From Mangifera indica (Eukaryota; Streptophyta; Magnoliopsida; Sapindales; Anacardiaceae), in NCBI RefSeq assembly GCF_011075055.1, contig NC_058137.1, forward strand, positions 62,001 to 126,000: a stretch of 64,000 bases of DNA, given 5' to 3'. This document shows positions 35,138-47,775 of this stretch, piece by piece (within the stretch, counting starts at the first letter, position 1; the number at the start of each line of letters is the position of its first letter). The notes under the pieces are model-generated. The model had not been told where the DNA came from. It searched no databases and saw only the letters and a program-made list of their open reading frames with translations. Both the position numbers and the translations under genes were made by a program.

Positions 35138-36366
35138 AGAGAATGATTCGAGTCCATTAAGCTGGAATGGTGAAGGATTATTTCTGTTGGCAGTATAGTG
35201 GCCACTTATAAGATCCAATGCATCCTGAAGGCTAAAAGGGATAATAGGAAAAACAAAGGAAATAAGAATTTCATTTAACAAATGTTTCAGCTTCAGAATG
35301 AAATGAAAGCCGTGGCTCCCTTTCATTTTATGAGCGGTATGTTATGATAACAATAATAATAATTATAAAAAGATGAAGAGATGGCTTACCTGCTGAACTC
35401 CATCATGGAAATTATTCCTTCTCTAATTAGTCCAGATACAGTCTGTTTTCCATATTTGCAGTATCAGACATACAAATTGGATCACAAATTGGGACACATA
35501 TAGACAGACAGATGGTTCTTAAGGCATATGACCATTTTACACTTACCTAACCAGGTCTCTTTTCAGGGCATCAGTCCCAGCTGTTAGCTCATACAGGTTT
35601 TTAAGAGAATAAGTGAGGCAAAATAGTGAAATTTTCATTTCTAAGACATGAATAAATAGAGTTACAAATGTAAATAGCTCTTACAACAATTTATGTAGAA
35701 TTAACTTCTAAAACCATAATTCCTACCGCCACTAAACCCATTACACTACAACCATTATTGCATAAATTAACTACGCAAACCATAACTCTTACAACTATTA
35801 TAACATATCAATTACTTAACCATAAAGTAAACTTAAACTTCACCGTGAGTTACATTTTTATTAAAATTAAATAACAGCGAAGTATCATAACTTTAACACC
35901 AACATATTCAAGGCTTTATCTCATCAGCATGCTCAGCACACACTGATGCAAGTAAGATGCCTAGAAATCACCATGAATTCAACTACTGACTAAGGAAGGA
36001 AGACTGAAACGATAATATAAAAAATATTACATAGAAGCTCTGAATTTATCATAATCTTCATTAAACATAGAAATGCACTCAGTGGGAGTTAGCTCCCCAG
36101 TGCTTTGCAACTGTAAACTTAAAGGATTCTGAGCAAGGTAACTCTGTATATAAATTTGAAAATAGAAAAAAAGGAAAAGCCGGATAGCATAAATTTACAG
36201 CACGTTTTCCTTTAAAATCTGGCATTCACCATTTGGCATCAGTAAATCACAATAATGATTTTGCACATACCTGGGTAACATTTGTTCGATCAAGGCAACT
36301 AATACAGTTAGATCTAATGACACGTTTCTGCTCCTGTATTATGGTCCCTTCTGCATCTACGACTAT
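35138..36366 (-). pseudogene. SAC8: SAC1-type phosphoinositide phosphatase (SAC8-like) relic
   Basis: Minus-strand exon blocks in gene order: 36366-36271 (IVVDAEGTIIQEQKRVIRSN then CISCLDRTNVTQ), 36143-36031 (SYLAQNPLSLQLQSTGELTP, TECISMFNEDYDKF), about 35600-35547 (AGTDALKRDLVR), about 35455-35391 (GKQTVSGLIREG) and 35224-35138 (DALDLISGHYTANRNNPSPF). This is the second half of a SAC domain. The CX5R(T) catalytic loop is present, but its usual second Asp is Ser here (CISCLDRT). The exon near 35455 has AA where the acceptor AG should be, several exons have lost conserved residues, and the N-terminal half and the C-terminal membrane anchor are not found. Working enzymes remove phosphate from PI4P at the ER. 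Confidence 0.8.
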
Positions 36367-36371
36367 CTGCT

Positions 36372-37814
36372 CAGCCGGAATGGTAATGGTTAGAAATGAG
36401 TATCAAGGATAATCGCATACCTGGGCGATGGCATCATTTTTCAATCAAAGTTCATATACAAAATTTTATTTGCTTTAGTTACCCTTGTTTTCAAATTCCT
36501 CCAAGATTTGATAATAAAGAATGTGTAGATTATCGAAGTTTGAGTTGCCAGTGCCACAAATGTGATGGAAGTCGAATGAAACATATCTGCAATAGATGCA
36601 TACAAGTGGTGAAATGAATAGACCAGAGTTGTATGAAGCAACAAAGGTCCTTGAACATTCAGAAACAGGTAGAATTGCAGTCCACAAAAATGCTATCCTA
36701 GATAATGAAGAGCAAGTAGCTACAAGTAGAAATGAATTTCAGTTCATACTCAAAAAAGCCATAATGTAATATACAATGAGCTTCCGATAGACTATGTTAT
36801 CAGAAAACACATCTCAACAAAGTTATATAATTGTATCAGTCTCACACGAACTTGACTATTCTCTGACTGAAGCTTAATTTCCAGAAATTTCGTTTTCTTT
36901 CCCCTCTTTTTCTAGGAAACTAAACCGAAAGTTGGTCAAACCATATTTCAAAAAAAAAAAACAAAACAAAACTGTAACCGTTAAGCAGGTGTATATTCTC
37001 ATCACTGCGGTCCATTGAGAAGCCTTGATCAGCAGATTCGAGAGATTTTATCTCGTTCTTGTGCTTAAATTCGAGCAATTCCATATGCTCATAGAACTTG
37101 CACTTAGGAAATTTGATTGTTCATTCATCGGTGAAAGGTGTTAACAACTCATGAGGAAAACAAAGTTAATTTTTAATTTTAATAACGACTTAACATTTAT
37201 AATTTTTTTTTCTATTAAAATTCTCCAATTTTCTTATTAAAAGGATCAAACTTTCAATTTTTTTTTTAAAAATAAATTACCTTTTTAATATTTTCTATTT
37301 ACACTACAAAACAAATAAAATTAAGATTACTTAATTTATTTTGTTTTAAAAATAAAATAGTTAGTTTTTTCAAAAAATATTTGAAAGTGTACTGGTTTTA
37401 ATAATTATAATTGTTGTTTAAATTACGGTATAGGAATAGAGAATATGCTAAGTTTTGTTGCCAAACAATCCAAATATTATAACATTCAATATTTTATACA
37501 AATAATATGTGCCACCAAAACAAATTAAATTTTTGATCAAATGAATTCAAAATTTATATTTAATAAATTAATTAAAATGTTTAAAATTTTTTTTTTTTTA
37601 TATTGATTTAAACAGTAATCCACCATTAAATCTCAACCATCCGATGCCCGGGTCAGAAAACAATACACAAAACTTCTATTGCTGACCTAAACAGTCAGCT
37701 GTGAACTCTATTCCCACATAAGTAGTCCTTATATCTTACACAACATCCACCACTGGCCTAAACAATCAACTCTCTTCCTGCTGCCTCTTTCAAAAACATA
37801 AATTCAAAAATCTA
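36372..37814. other. Intergenic, AT-rich, no gene seen
   Basis: The missing upstream exons of the SAC relic are not recognisable here. The stretch has poly-A/poly-T tracts and very AT-rich DNA at 37140-37620. Confidence 0.55.
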
Positions 37815-39717
37815 CTACTTTTTGAACAATCCTCCAATCTCACCCTTCTCATGCATGGAGGAGAGGATATCACACCCTCCAACCAATTCTCCATTCAGGA
37901 AAATTTGTGGAAATGTTGGCCAATTACTATACTTCTTTAGTGTCTCCCTCAAACCATAGTTATACTCTTCGTCAAGGACATCCACACTTTCATAATCCAC
38001 TCCTTCACTTTCAAGAATGCCAACTACTCTCTGCGAGAATCCACACATTGGTGCACTTCTTGATCCCTTTATAAAGGCCACCACCTTGTTCTCCTTTACT
38101 AACTTATCGATGAGCTCCTCAAGTGGAACTGTCAGCTGGACATGATGACCAGGCGTAAGACGAAGATCAGGTTTTTTCTTCTTGGGAGGCTGCCGAACCC
38201 AAATGGTGTTCCCTGATTCATTGCCTGGTGGGACTTTCCCGGTGGCTTGTATGTATTCTTCCATCCATGACTTCCAAGTTTGGGTTAAAACTGTTCTATC
38301 AGGTTCATCTACCACCCCAACCTACAAAAAAAGTTTAAATGATAACACTAAATGTAGCCAAGTGCTCTCGCCGAAATCTCATAATGTATACACAAACTTC
38401 AAAATTCACAATTCATAATTTACATTAAATATAAACATCACCTTATCTTTGCCCTCTAATTTTATTAATCTAATTACACAACATGTATTACCTTGGTCAT
38501 ATACTAACCACTACCATTTTATGTCAAACACATTCCAAGGCAAGAACCCACTCACAAGCAGAATTCCAAAACATAAAACTCATTCAAACGAAAAAATCTT
38601 TTCACCCAACTCACTGAACTCTCACATAAATAATCCTCATTGATTCTCTTTTAATTTTCAGGTAAATAAGTCCTAGGTAAATTTCATTTACAGCCAACCC
38701 TATGCTTTCTAATCAATTTTACCATGCTTGAGAGGTTTATATTAGAAAATTTACTGATGTGGTTAATATTAATAATAATTTTGAATTAACTAGTAAACAA
38801 GACACCACAAACAACTCCATAAGTTATGATCCGGTTCAATGTAGACTTTTTGGATTATTAAACCTTTAATGGGAGGGTTCAAGGTCCAATAATCTTCAAT
38901 GTCAGGTCCCTCGGAAACCCTAACAACTTTACCAATTGAAAGCCAAGGTTTCAGGAGAGGAAGGTCATTCACCCTAACACAGAGGTCTCCAAAGTGGAAA
39001 ACCAATCCCTGCATTCAGGCGATTTTCACCTAACACATAGACTTTAAACAGATGGCTCAATCAAACTTTTATATTATCATTGAAGTAGTTAATTATTCAA
39101 TATTCTATTAGCCATAGGTGAATTCAATTGAATTGTAGATTAATGTTAAAGTTTATAAATTATTTCTATAACTATTTAATGATATCCCTTCAATACGCAA
39201 ATTTCTAAATTGTGATTCATACCCCTGAAAATTCTAAGTCAAAATTATATATATATATATATATGCACACTGTATCATCTATGAAGCATCTATACGCAGC
39301 TGTTTGATAAAATATACGTACCTTCACGGAGCCGCATAACTCCGGTACGGATTTCAAATGAGCCAGTAAGCTAGCAGCAATGTTCCGTGAAATACCAATG
39401 AATTGAAGCTCATCGTTTTTATCATAAACGGCGTAAACGCCCGACTCTGATGGCAATTTCTCATTGAACTCTTCAGAAGTTAACGGCACGGCGAGTAACC
39501 CCGTCTCCGAGAGGGTTTTGACAGCTGCAACGACGATTAGAGAGCGAGGTTTAATTGTATTTCTGTAGGATTTAGAAGAAATCGCAGATAGGTGGACAGT
39601 GGATCTAAAGCGTGAATAACATGAAAGATTGGGGGCATATTGGGGGTAATAAGAAGAGAATAAACGAAGTGAAGAGAAGGTTTGAAGGAGAGAGAGATTG
39701 GTTGTGCTTGTGGCCAT
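37815..39717 (-). CDS. GRXS16: Plastid monothiol glutaredoxin S16 (GIY-YIG-like domain plus CGFS glutaredoxin)
   Basis: Two exons, 39717-39322 and 38321-37815, joined in phase 0 (GSVK-VGVV), give 300 aa. Residues 1 to about 65 are a Ser-rich plastid transit peptide. The first domain ([20 protein letters not shown] to about residue 165) is the GIY-YIG nuclease-like fold specific to GRXS16; the C-terminal domain (about 195-300) is a monothiol glutaredoxin with the active site [15 protein letters not shown], the WPTFPQIF glutathione-binding loop and GGCDIL. Family role: redox-regulated chloroplast protein that can bind a [2Fe-2S] cluster; its paralogue name CXIP2 comes from CAX1 interaction. Start at 39717 (MATSTT) is chosen over an ATG 17 codons upstream. 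The 1.0 kb intron holds an unexplained exon-like stretch and an (AT)n run. Confidence 0.95.
38790..39008 (-). other. Exon-like coding stretch inside the GRXS16 intron
   Basis: On the minus strand, after an acceptor-like AATGCAG at 39009-39015, an open frame of 72 codons reads [20 protein letters not shown], later [20 protein letters not shown] and [15 protein letters not shown], then TAG. Trp, Cys and Pro content is far from random AT-rich translation. Spliced to GRXS16 exon 1 it would stay in frame (phase 0), so it could be an alternative last exon, or an exon from another gene. I do not recognise the domain. Confidence 0.45.
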
Positions 39718-41433
39718 TGAGCTTGAGACGGAGAAAGGGGGGTTGGGTAAGCTATGGCAGTCTTTCACAGATATTTGTTGTTATTGCTTGCTGCTGCTCC
39801 ATACTTGGAAGAGAAATTACAAATCAGCGTGTCAACTGGATCGGGCTTTTGTTATAAATGGGCCCAACAGACTAATCTCGGAGTCCAACGGTAGAGTTTA
39901 AGCTCAGCTCAATATCAGATGATTGATTTAAGATTGGACTCATATTTTTTAATATAATGAACGATAAATTAAAAAGGGCAAAGAATCGTCAGTGAAACGA
40001 GTCTTGATGTGGTGATATTAACAAGCTCGAGATCGATGATTTAATTATTTATACAGTTTAAATTTAACTTATTCAATTTAATCACGATTCAATCCTACTC
40101 GAGGTCATATCATATGGCATACACCCATACATTTTTTTAACAAAACTAAAAAGATTCTATTCCGCCACACGCATAGTTTACGAAGCGAAGAACAGAAAAA
40201 ATTAATTATTTGATGCTCTTCAAGAAGTTTGAAAATAAAAATAAAAAAAAAACTTGGCTTGTATCAGATTGCACCTAAGTTAGTGCAATTCTAGTATAAT
40301 CTAACTAAATCATTTGTGACTACTCAAAATCAAATATTAAAATTATTAAGATAATACGGTATTGTGTTAGAAACATTTTTATTAATAATTGAAAGAGTAA
40401 AAACATGTAATTTCTCCAAACTTTGGGTCAAAAATAGTAATTTTCTCACTTGTGAATCACTATCGCAATTAAAGGCTATGTTAGTGTCACATTCATTTTG
40501 ACAAGCTCAAGAGCATTAACAATCAATGAATATGATTCATATTATTATTATTTTTTTTTAAAAAGAAAAAAAGAAAAAAAGAAGTTCAATGACAGGTTAA
40601 AAAAATGAGATTCCATATATGTGAATCATAATGTAACGTATAGAATTTTAGGTTAAATTTATGTTCTAAAGCGATCCAATTTTCAAGCTGCTTTGTATAT
40701 TTAATGTAAGTCCATCTCAATTTTCAAACTTTAAATCTATCATGTCAATATTAAATACCACAATCTCTTTTTGAACGTATAAGCTTAATTAATTTAATGT
40801 AGTATTAATTGTAACAATTGAATTGATTCATCTCATTTTTTGTTTGGACAAGAAACTCCATTTAACCAAGTTTGATTATCAAATTTATTTATTTAAACTT
40901 TGAGGAGACTACTCTAACAATATTTTACTTGAATTTAGTGAGTTGGCAAACCCACCAAACCAATCATCCTGAAACTTGAGGTGAGCTCAAAGTTTGGCCA
41001 GGCCAGGGTAATGTAAATAATAATAATACATTAGAGATTTGACTACTCAAAACTCCCTGGATGAGGCCGATGGAAATTGACTTCTTTCTTTATCGAGGAG
41101 GTCATACTCAAATAGAAGGTGAATATATTGGAGGGCCGTTTGTACAATTGTCAATTGTAGACGATGATGATTCAACCAGTTTGTACAAAATTTCTTTCTT
41201 CTAATAAAAATTCTAAAGGATATTTAACAATAGAAGGAACTTAAGTTGTACGCCTTTCAACTTACCTGCTAACCTCCATCAATTCTTATATTATTAACAA
41301 ATACAGTCGAATAGAATAGATGTAAAACCAAATCATAAATGCCTTTGGCTTTACTCCTACTCAACCTCATCAGCGCACATCACTTCAATTTCATATCCTT
41401 CTGTTAACCTCAACCTCAACCTCAACCTCAACC
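39718..41433. other. Intergenic between the divergent GRXS16 and TBL genes
   Basis: It holds both promoters. AT-rich, with no exon recognised. A (CCTCAA)n run at about 41409-41431 lies in the TBL leader just before its ATG. Confidence 0.55.
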
Positions 41434-43497
41434 ATGAGCATTCCAACTTCTCCTGGAGCCACAATGAAACAATCTAGAGGAAAACTACTTCCCTCCATCA
41501 TCACTGTTGCCCTCTGCAGTATTGCTTTTGTACTTCTCTTTTACACTGAAAGAATCACTTTACTTTCTTCCACATCCATTTTCAATCGTACATCGTGTTC
41601 CAGAAGGAATGTTGCTTTGAAATCTAGTGAGTTTGATGATCTACTCCTACATGTTAATATGTTACATTAATCTCTTTATACGTTTGTAATCTCTCCTTGT
41701 ATTATCCCACAGGGCATAAAGCTGCAGAAGACGACAACATTTACAACACCGAACTAGATGATAGATTCGACTTCGACCCAGAAGAGTGCAATGTGGTCAA
41801 TGGGAAGTGGGTGTTTAACAGTTCAATCAAGCCTTTGTATTCCGATACAACTTGTCCATATCTGGATAGGCAAGTGTCTTGTGTCAAAAACGGGAGGCCG
41901 GATTCTGACTACCGTCACTGGGAATGGCAGCCAGAGGACTGCACCTTGCCGAGGTTAAAAATGAATCTCCTCATGTTTTCATATAATATTTCTGTGTTCA
42001 CTAAATTTTATTGTATGTGATTTCTTGAGCAGATTCAATCCAGAAGTTGCCCTTAAGAAGCTTCGGAACAAGAGGTTACTTTTTGTAGGTGATTCATTAC
42101 AAAGAGGTCAATGGCAATCGTTTGTTTGTATGGTTGAATCCATTATTCCTCAAGACAACAAGTCAATGAAACGGGGTCGCTCTCATAGTGTCTTCAAAGC
42201 TAAGGTATGCGTTTGGCTGTAAACTCTTTTTGTCCTTGCTGATGAGTCATGTCAAATCCATTAATCAATCGTAAAGCAACACTGTTACTTAACAGGGTCT
42301 TCTAAGCCGGACTCAACAACAACCTGGTGGAGGGGTCGATTGAAATTTTACATAAGTATTTATCAAATACATAATATGAGTTGTTTCAACGTATAAATAA
42401 AAACCCCTAGATTAATGAGGGTTGTGTTGGGTTAACCAAAATTCCACATAGTTGTGGTTCTTTTCTTTCCACCATTATGCAAATATTAATATTATTTTTT
42501 TTTTAAAAATGAATTCTTTAAGAGGATTCTAGCCGTTGGATTACAGTTTACTCCGGTTTAATAACTAATCCCAAATTTGGGCAAACCAATTAGTCCAATC
42601 TAAATCGCTTTTTTTATACCATACAGGAATATAATGCTACTATTGAATTCTATTGGGCCCCATTTCTAATTGAGTCCAACACCGATCTCCACATTATAGG
42701 AGACCCAAAAAAGAGGATATTGAAAGTGGATTCAGTTGCCAAGCACGCCCAACATTGGCTTGGAGTTGACATCCTTGTTTTTAATACTTACGTTTGGTGG
42801 ATGAGCGGCCTTAGGCTCAAGACACTGTAACTTGTCTTTCAACCTCACTAAAAAATTCTCTTAACTTGCATCTCTGTCGATTATAATATTAATTTATACA
42901 TACATATGTTTCTATTTGAGCACAGATGGGGTTCATTTTCAAATGGGCAAGAAGGTTTTGAAGAATTGGACACTCCAGTTGCTTACAAAATTGGCCTCAA
43001 GACATGGGCGAATTGGGTGGATTCAAATATAAATCCCAACAAGACTCGTGTCTTTTTCACAACTATGTCTCCTACACACACAAAGTCTTTCTTTTTCTCT
43101 CCCAAAATCAATAATGTTTCTTAATTGTACACTATATAATCATGTTTTAACTTGTCTCTGCAGAAGCATAGACTGGGGCAAAAAGAATGGAACAAAATGC
43201 TACAATGAAACCATGCCAGTGATGAAGAAGAAGCACTGGGGAAGCGGTTCTGATAAAAGAATGATGAGTGTGGTGGCTGACATAGCAGAGAAAATGAAAG
43301 TGCCTGTTACATTCATCAATATAACACAAATTTCTGAATACAGAATCGATGGTCACGCATCAGTTTACACAGAAACAGGCGGCAAGCTTTTAACTGAGGA
43401 GCAAAAAGCTGACCCTCTTCACTATGCAGATTGCATACATTGGTGTTTGCCAGGAGTTCCAGATACTTGGAATCAAATATTGTTAGCTTCTTTATAG
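41434..43497 (+). CDS. TBL34: TBL-family xylan O-acetyltransferase, TBL33/34-like
   Basis: Six exons, 41434-41626, 41713-41953, 42033-42204, 42627-42826, 42926-43084 and 43164-43497, have agreeing phases and give 432 aa. The protein is type II membrane: a short cytosolic start, one hydrophobic anchor (IITVALCSIAFVLLFY, about 22-37), then the TBL domain (ECNVVNGKWVFN, YRHWEWQPEDC) and the PC-esterase domain with the GDS motif (LLFVGDSLQRGQWQS) and the C-terminal DxxH motif (ADCIHWCLPGVPDTWN). Ser of GDS and Asp/His of DxxH form the catalytic triad in the family, which moves acetyl groups onto xylosyl residues of xylan in the Golgi. One donor (exon 5) is a weak GTCTTT. Nothing is broken. The number 34 rests on overall likeness and on neighbours, so it is less certain than the family. 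Confidence 0.93.
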
Positions 43498-44077
43498 CTT
43501 TAAAAACGAAACAATACATACACTTCTAATTCCTTTGTGTTTGCCAATCTCGGTAAAGCAACTTCTTTTTTATTTTCTTTTTGGGGTCAAATTTAAAATT
43601 CATATTTGTAACACCCTTAGAGGTTTGGGATACTTAAGACAAAGCTTATTGTTTTTTAAGAGTGTTCTAATATTGCAATAAAATTCAAGGGATCAGAGAT
43701 ATTAACTCTTACAATATATATAAATAATTTACCCTTAGGTCTCTCCGATCAAGGTGGAGTCAATCCAAACTTATTCGAATCAAATCTATGATAGATTTGA
43801 TTTTAAATTATAGCTTTAACTTTATTAGAAATTTATTCATTTGTTATTCAATGATTTATTTATCCATTGCGGCGATACTATTTATCTCTTACGTAATATT
43901 ATTTATTTTACTATACTTCAGTCTAAACCAATTCAAACTTTATCTGCCCATGATCGAATCAACCACTTTTCTCAGTCCAGCATGTGCCCACTGGGAAAAC
44001 CCAAGAATATCTGGGATTAAAACCCCTGCACACCTGTAGAGGTTTAATGAAAAAGAAAGAAACTAGAAGAGGGCCGC
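43498..44077 (+). other. Short intergenic spacer between TBL and HCC1-like genes
   Basis: The 3' end of the TBL gene and the promoter side of the next gene, both on the plus strand. AT-rich, with nothing else recognised. Confidence 0.5.
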
Positions 44078-46980
44078 ATGGCATCAGCTATTGCTAGAAA
44101 ATTGAATCATCTTCCAAACCTCTGTAAACGTATCCTTCTCTTTTCTCATTTTGGTACACTTGGACAACAATGCCGCCGCTCTAGAATTACATCACCATCA
44201 ATCATCCTCGGGCTTTACCTTCCCACTCTACCTTTAATCCCACCGGTTCTCCCATTTGGTCTTGGAATTCAAAGATATTTGTTGACTACCAATAGTAACA
44301 CAGCCACAACTGTTGAACCCGAGAAACCTGTCTCGAAAAGTGATTTAAAATCGGATTCTGAAGGACCTGAAAAATCGGGGGTTTCGAATCAAGGCAAAAG
44401 CGATGGTGGTAAACCTGTTCGTGGCGGGGTGATGATTTTTATTTTTATTTTTATTTTTTTTTCTAAAAATATAATTATGCTTGCAAATATTGCATCTGGG
44501 AATGTAGTTTTTTATATGAATCAATTGGGTAATGATCTTTTTCTTTTTCTTTTATTTTTGTCAGCCTGTTTCATGGTTGAGTTTTCTCTTGCTGGTTCTT
44601 ACTGGAGCTGGTATTTTATGGTACTATGACCGGGAGAAGAAACGACATATTGAAGGTAGGTCTCTATGTTGTTTTTTTTAATTATATGCCCATTTTGCAC
44701 AAACGTATGATTATTAGATTATGATTATATATTATGATGTGCCTATTTAAGATAGCCTTTTTAAACTATCATCTACAGTTAGATTATTCACAAAAATTAT
44801 CTTAAACATTTCATAATTAATTATTTAATCCAATAATCTAGATTAAATAAGTTATAGTGACACTATATGTATTTGCATATGTAATTACACACTGTTTGTT
44901 AATCATATGCTAAGTATGTGCAGTGTGATGTGGCTGATTTTATCACGCTTTGAACTCTTTGTTTTCAACTGAATGCTTTTAGTAGAAAAGGAAAAAGAAG
45001 TTAATGTAGCACTTGTGAGTTTTGATAGTTAATTGTGCCACTGGTACAGTCAATCATTGCTTATAGTGCATACACGACATTTATTGATTGGTTTTTCGTT
45101 TAGACTGCTCATTCGGCCTTGATCTTGCAAGCATTATGCTCAGTCATCTCTGATTTTATATTTGTTGATGCAAGAAATAAGTAATGCTTCACAAGCTGTT
45201 AAAAAAGGGCCATCTGCTGGCAAAGCAGCCATTGGGGGGCCATTTAATCTTGTAAACCATGATGGAAACTAGGTTACTGATAAAGACTTTCTGGGGAGTT
45301 GGACATTGATATATTTTGGCTTCACTCATTGTCCTGATATCTGCCCAGATGAGTTACAAAAGCTAGCTGCTGCAACCGATAAAATAAGTGAGTTTCTTCT
45401 CTTTTGTGCATTTGGCAGTTAAAATCAGACCTTTTGGCTCTACATTCTGATTCAGAATCTGACGTTTATGTATAGTGTAGTGTTTTCTGTATATTGTTCA
45501 TTAAACTTCGGAAACCCTGGTGCTTGTTTAGTTGTTAAAGTTTGTACCCTTAACTGATTACGAGAGATCCGGGTTGATAGTCTTACATCACTACATCTAC
45601 CAGTATACAAATGGAGGTCAAGTTAGAGGCATGATTGAAAATTTAAATTTGGATGAATAACAATACGAGAATTCCCTTAACAAAATTATTGATGTAAATT
45701 CTAGATCTATGTCCAGGCTGCAGGATATATGTTACATGGAAAACTAATCTGAGAAGAGTATGTAATAATTATTGCTTTTATGTTGTAGAGGAAAAAGCGG
45801 CGATCGATGTTGTGCCTGTCTTCATCTCTGTTGATCCTGAGAGAGATACTGTGGAGCAAGTACGCGAATATGTCAAAGGTGCGTCTTAATTCATTTCTGA
45901 AAGTAAATTTTTTGGTTTTTTTATAGGTTTCAACTATGATTTGATCAACTCAAGTTGATTTCCATGCTTTTTCACTATAACAGAGTTCCATCCGAAATTG
46001 GTTGGGTTAACTGGGAGTCTTGATGAGATAAAAAATGTTGCACGGGCATATCTAGTTTATTACTTGAAGACAGCTGAGAAAGATTCAGATTATCTTGTCA
46101 ATCACTCCACAGTCATGTATGTATCAGTTTTCTTGGACTGTTTCTCTTCAAAATTTTCTGCTTATGTTAATGGTTTATCTAATTTCATTTCTTAAATATT
46201 TATTGTTAGATGACCTTTTCATGATTTTTAGGCAAGTGTAGTAGTTATCAAGTTTCCAGCTTCCATGTTCGTAAGAAGCTATGAATAGTAAATGATATTT
46301 AGCTTGAATTCAAATAGTTCTTGCCTCTTGAGTAATAGTATTTGTTTGTTGTATACTGGTTTTGTAATCAAATGATGAATTTAAGCCAAGCCAACTTGGA
46401 CTTAAATTAACATTTGGCTCAAATGAACCAAACTCAAGCTAAAGCAATTTCAACCCCATTTAACTCAAGCTTGGCTTGAGATTGACGCAAATGTCAGAAT
46501 CGTTTTGTTGGCACTTTTCTCTTTTTTGGAGATGATGATTCATCTTTTTGATGACTGTTCACATTCTTTGGTGTTACTATCTTGAGTTGATTGTTTTGGA
46601 TCCGAATTGTGCTTAAACTAACTGACTCTTATTCGGGCTCGGTTTGGCTCAAATCCTCCCCTAGTTATATCCTTTCAGCAATGGTTTCTTGATATATTAA
46701 AGAATGAAAAAAACAAAGCAAGAAAATTGACATTTCTTTGTTTGAGAGTATGTGAGAGAGATGGTCTCACAACTTACATATATGATGCCCCATGTCAAAC
46801 TGTCACAATTATGTAATCTTGTGCAGGTACTTAATGAGTCCTAAGATGGAGTTTGTAAAATTTTTTGGGAAGAATAATGATGTTGATTCACTGGCTGATG
46901 GCGTAGTCAAAGAAATAAAGCAACACGAAATAAAATTGTTGTTTTATCTATTGCTCTTGCCCATGTACTCCATGTTGTAA
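44078..46980 (+). pseudogene. HCC1: SCO1/HCC1-like mitochondrial copper chaperone, interrupted
   Basis: Six exons, 44078-44428, 44565-44655, 45175-45387, 45789-45878, 45984-46116 and 46827-46980, join in consistent phases. The order is a mitochondrial targeting region, a hydrophobic membrane anchor (SWLSFLLLVLTGAGILWYY), then the thioredoxin-like SCO domain with the copper-binding CPDIC motif ([14 protein letters not shown]), VFISVDPERDTVEQV and the distal His (YLVNHSTVM). SCO1 proteins deliver copper to the CuA site of cytochrome c oxidase. However, TAG at 45270-45272 ([17 protein letters not shown]) lies upstream of CPDIC. The C-terminus also runs on past the usual KQHKK-type end: CAACACGAAATAA suggests a two-base loss that removed the stop. 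So this is probably a recent pseudogene; a sequencing error at the TAG is the alternative. Confidence 0.8.
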
Positions 46981-47775
46981 GCTGAGTTTTTTGGAGCATG
47001 CTCCCAATTTTCCAGCGGATATTTGTTTGTCATACTCCATAGTCCTGAGCCAGACAATGATACTATTTATGATATACAAATTTTCTTACTTGAATTGGAA
47101 ATTTGTAAGTTCAGTTTGCCATGAATTTTTATTTCCATTTCCCTTTCGCATGGCTGGCGTCTCCACAATACAATGAGAAAATGGGCTTGAACATTTAATC
47201 ATATGATACAGACCGTTAATATCCCTATTTATACCTATTATAAGTGCATATAGAAATTGCAGAGAATGGGATTATTTATCTCACTAGAACCAGAGACAGT
47301 GAGTAGGCATAAACAAAGGCATCATTTGGTATTGCACTGAATATGTATAATTCATGATATAATTATCACCAGCTGTAGCTGGCACAAAATTGATGAGGCA
47401 AGAGAGATTTTTTTCCCCTTACCAATTTGTTAGCATTACGAGGTACACAAAGCTGTCAATGATATGATATTATTCCCCCTAATGTAAGCTAAGTATATCT
47501 TATACTAATTAAATTAGTTATTTGTCAAATAGTATCCTACTACCTGTTTCTATGTCTGTATAATATATGACTTCCTCACTCCTCCGTTCTTGCTTATAAT
47601 TCAGCGTGTTTCTCCCAAGCTCTTTCTACGCTTTCCTTCCATAGCCCATACTTTGTCCATTTTCAGTTCACAAAGGATAAAAATAGGCTCAAGTGTTAAT
47701 CTATAAGAAGCTGTATCCACCTCTACAATCATACTGACTGTTTCAAGAATGGATCAACTGCCTTTGCATTGCACA
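46981..47775. other. Spacer between convergent HCC1-like and AMP deaminase genes
   Basis: The 3' ends of the two genes face each other. The sequence is AT-rich and no exon is recognised. Confidence 0.5.
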
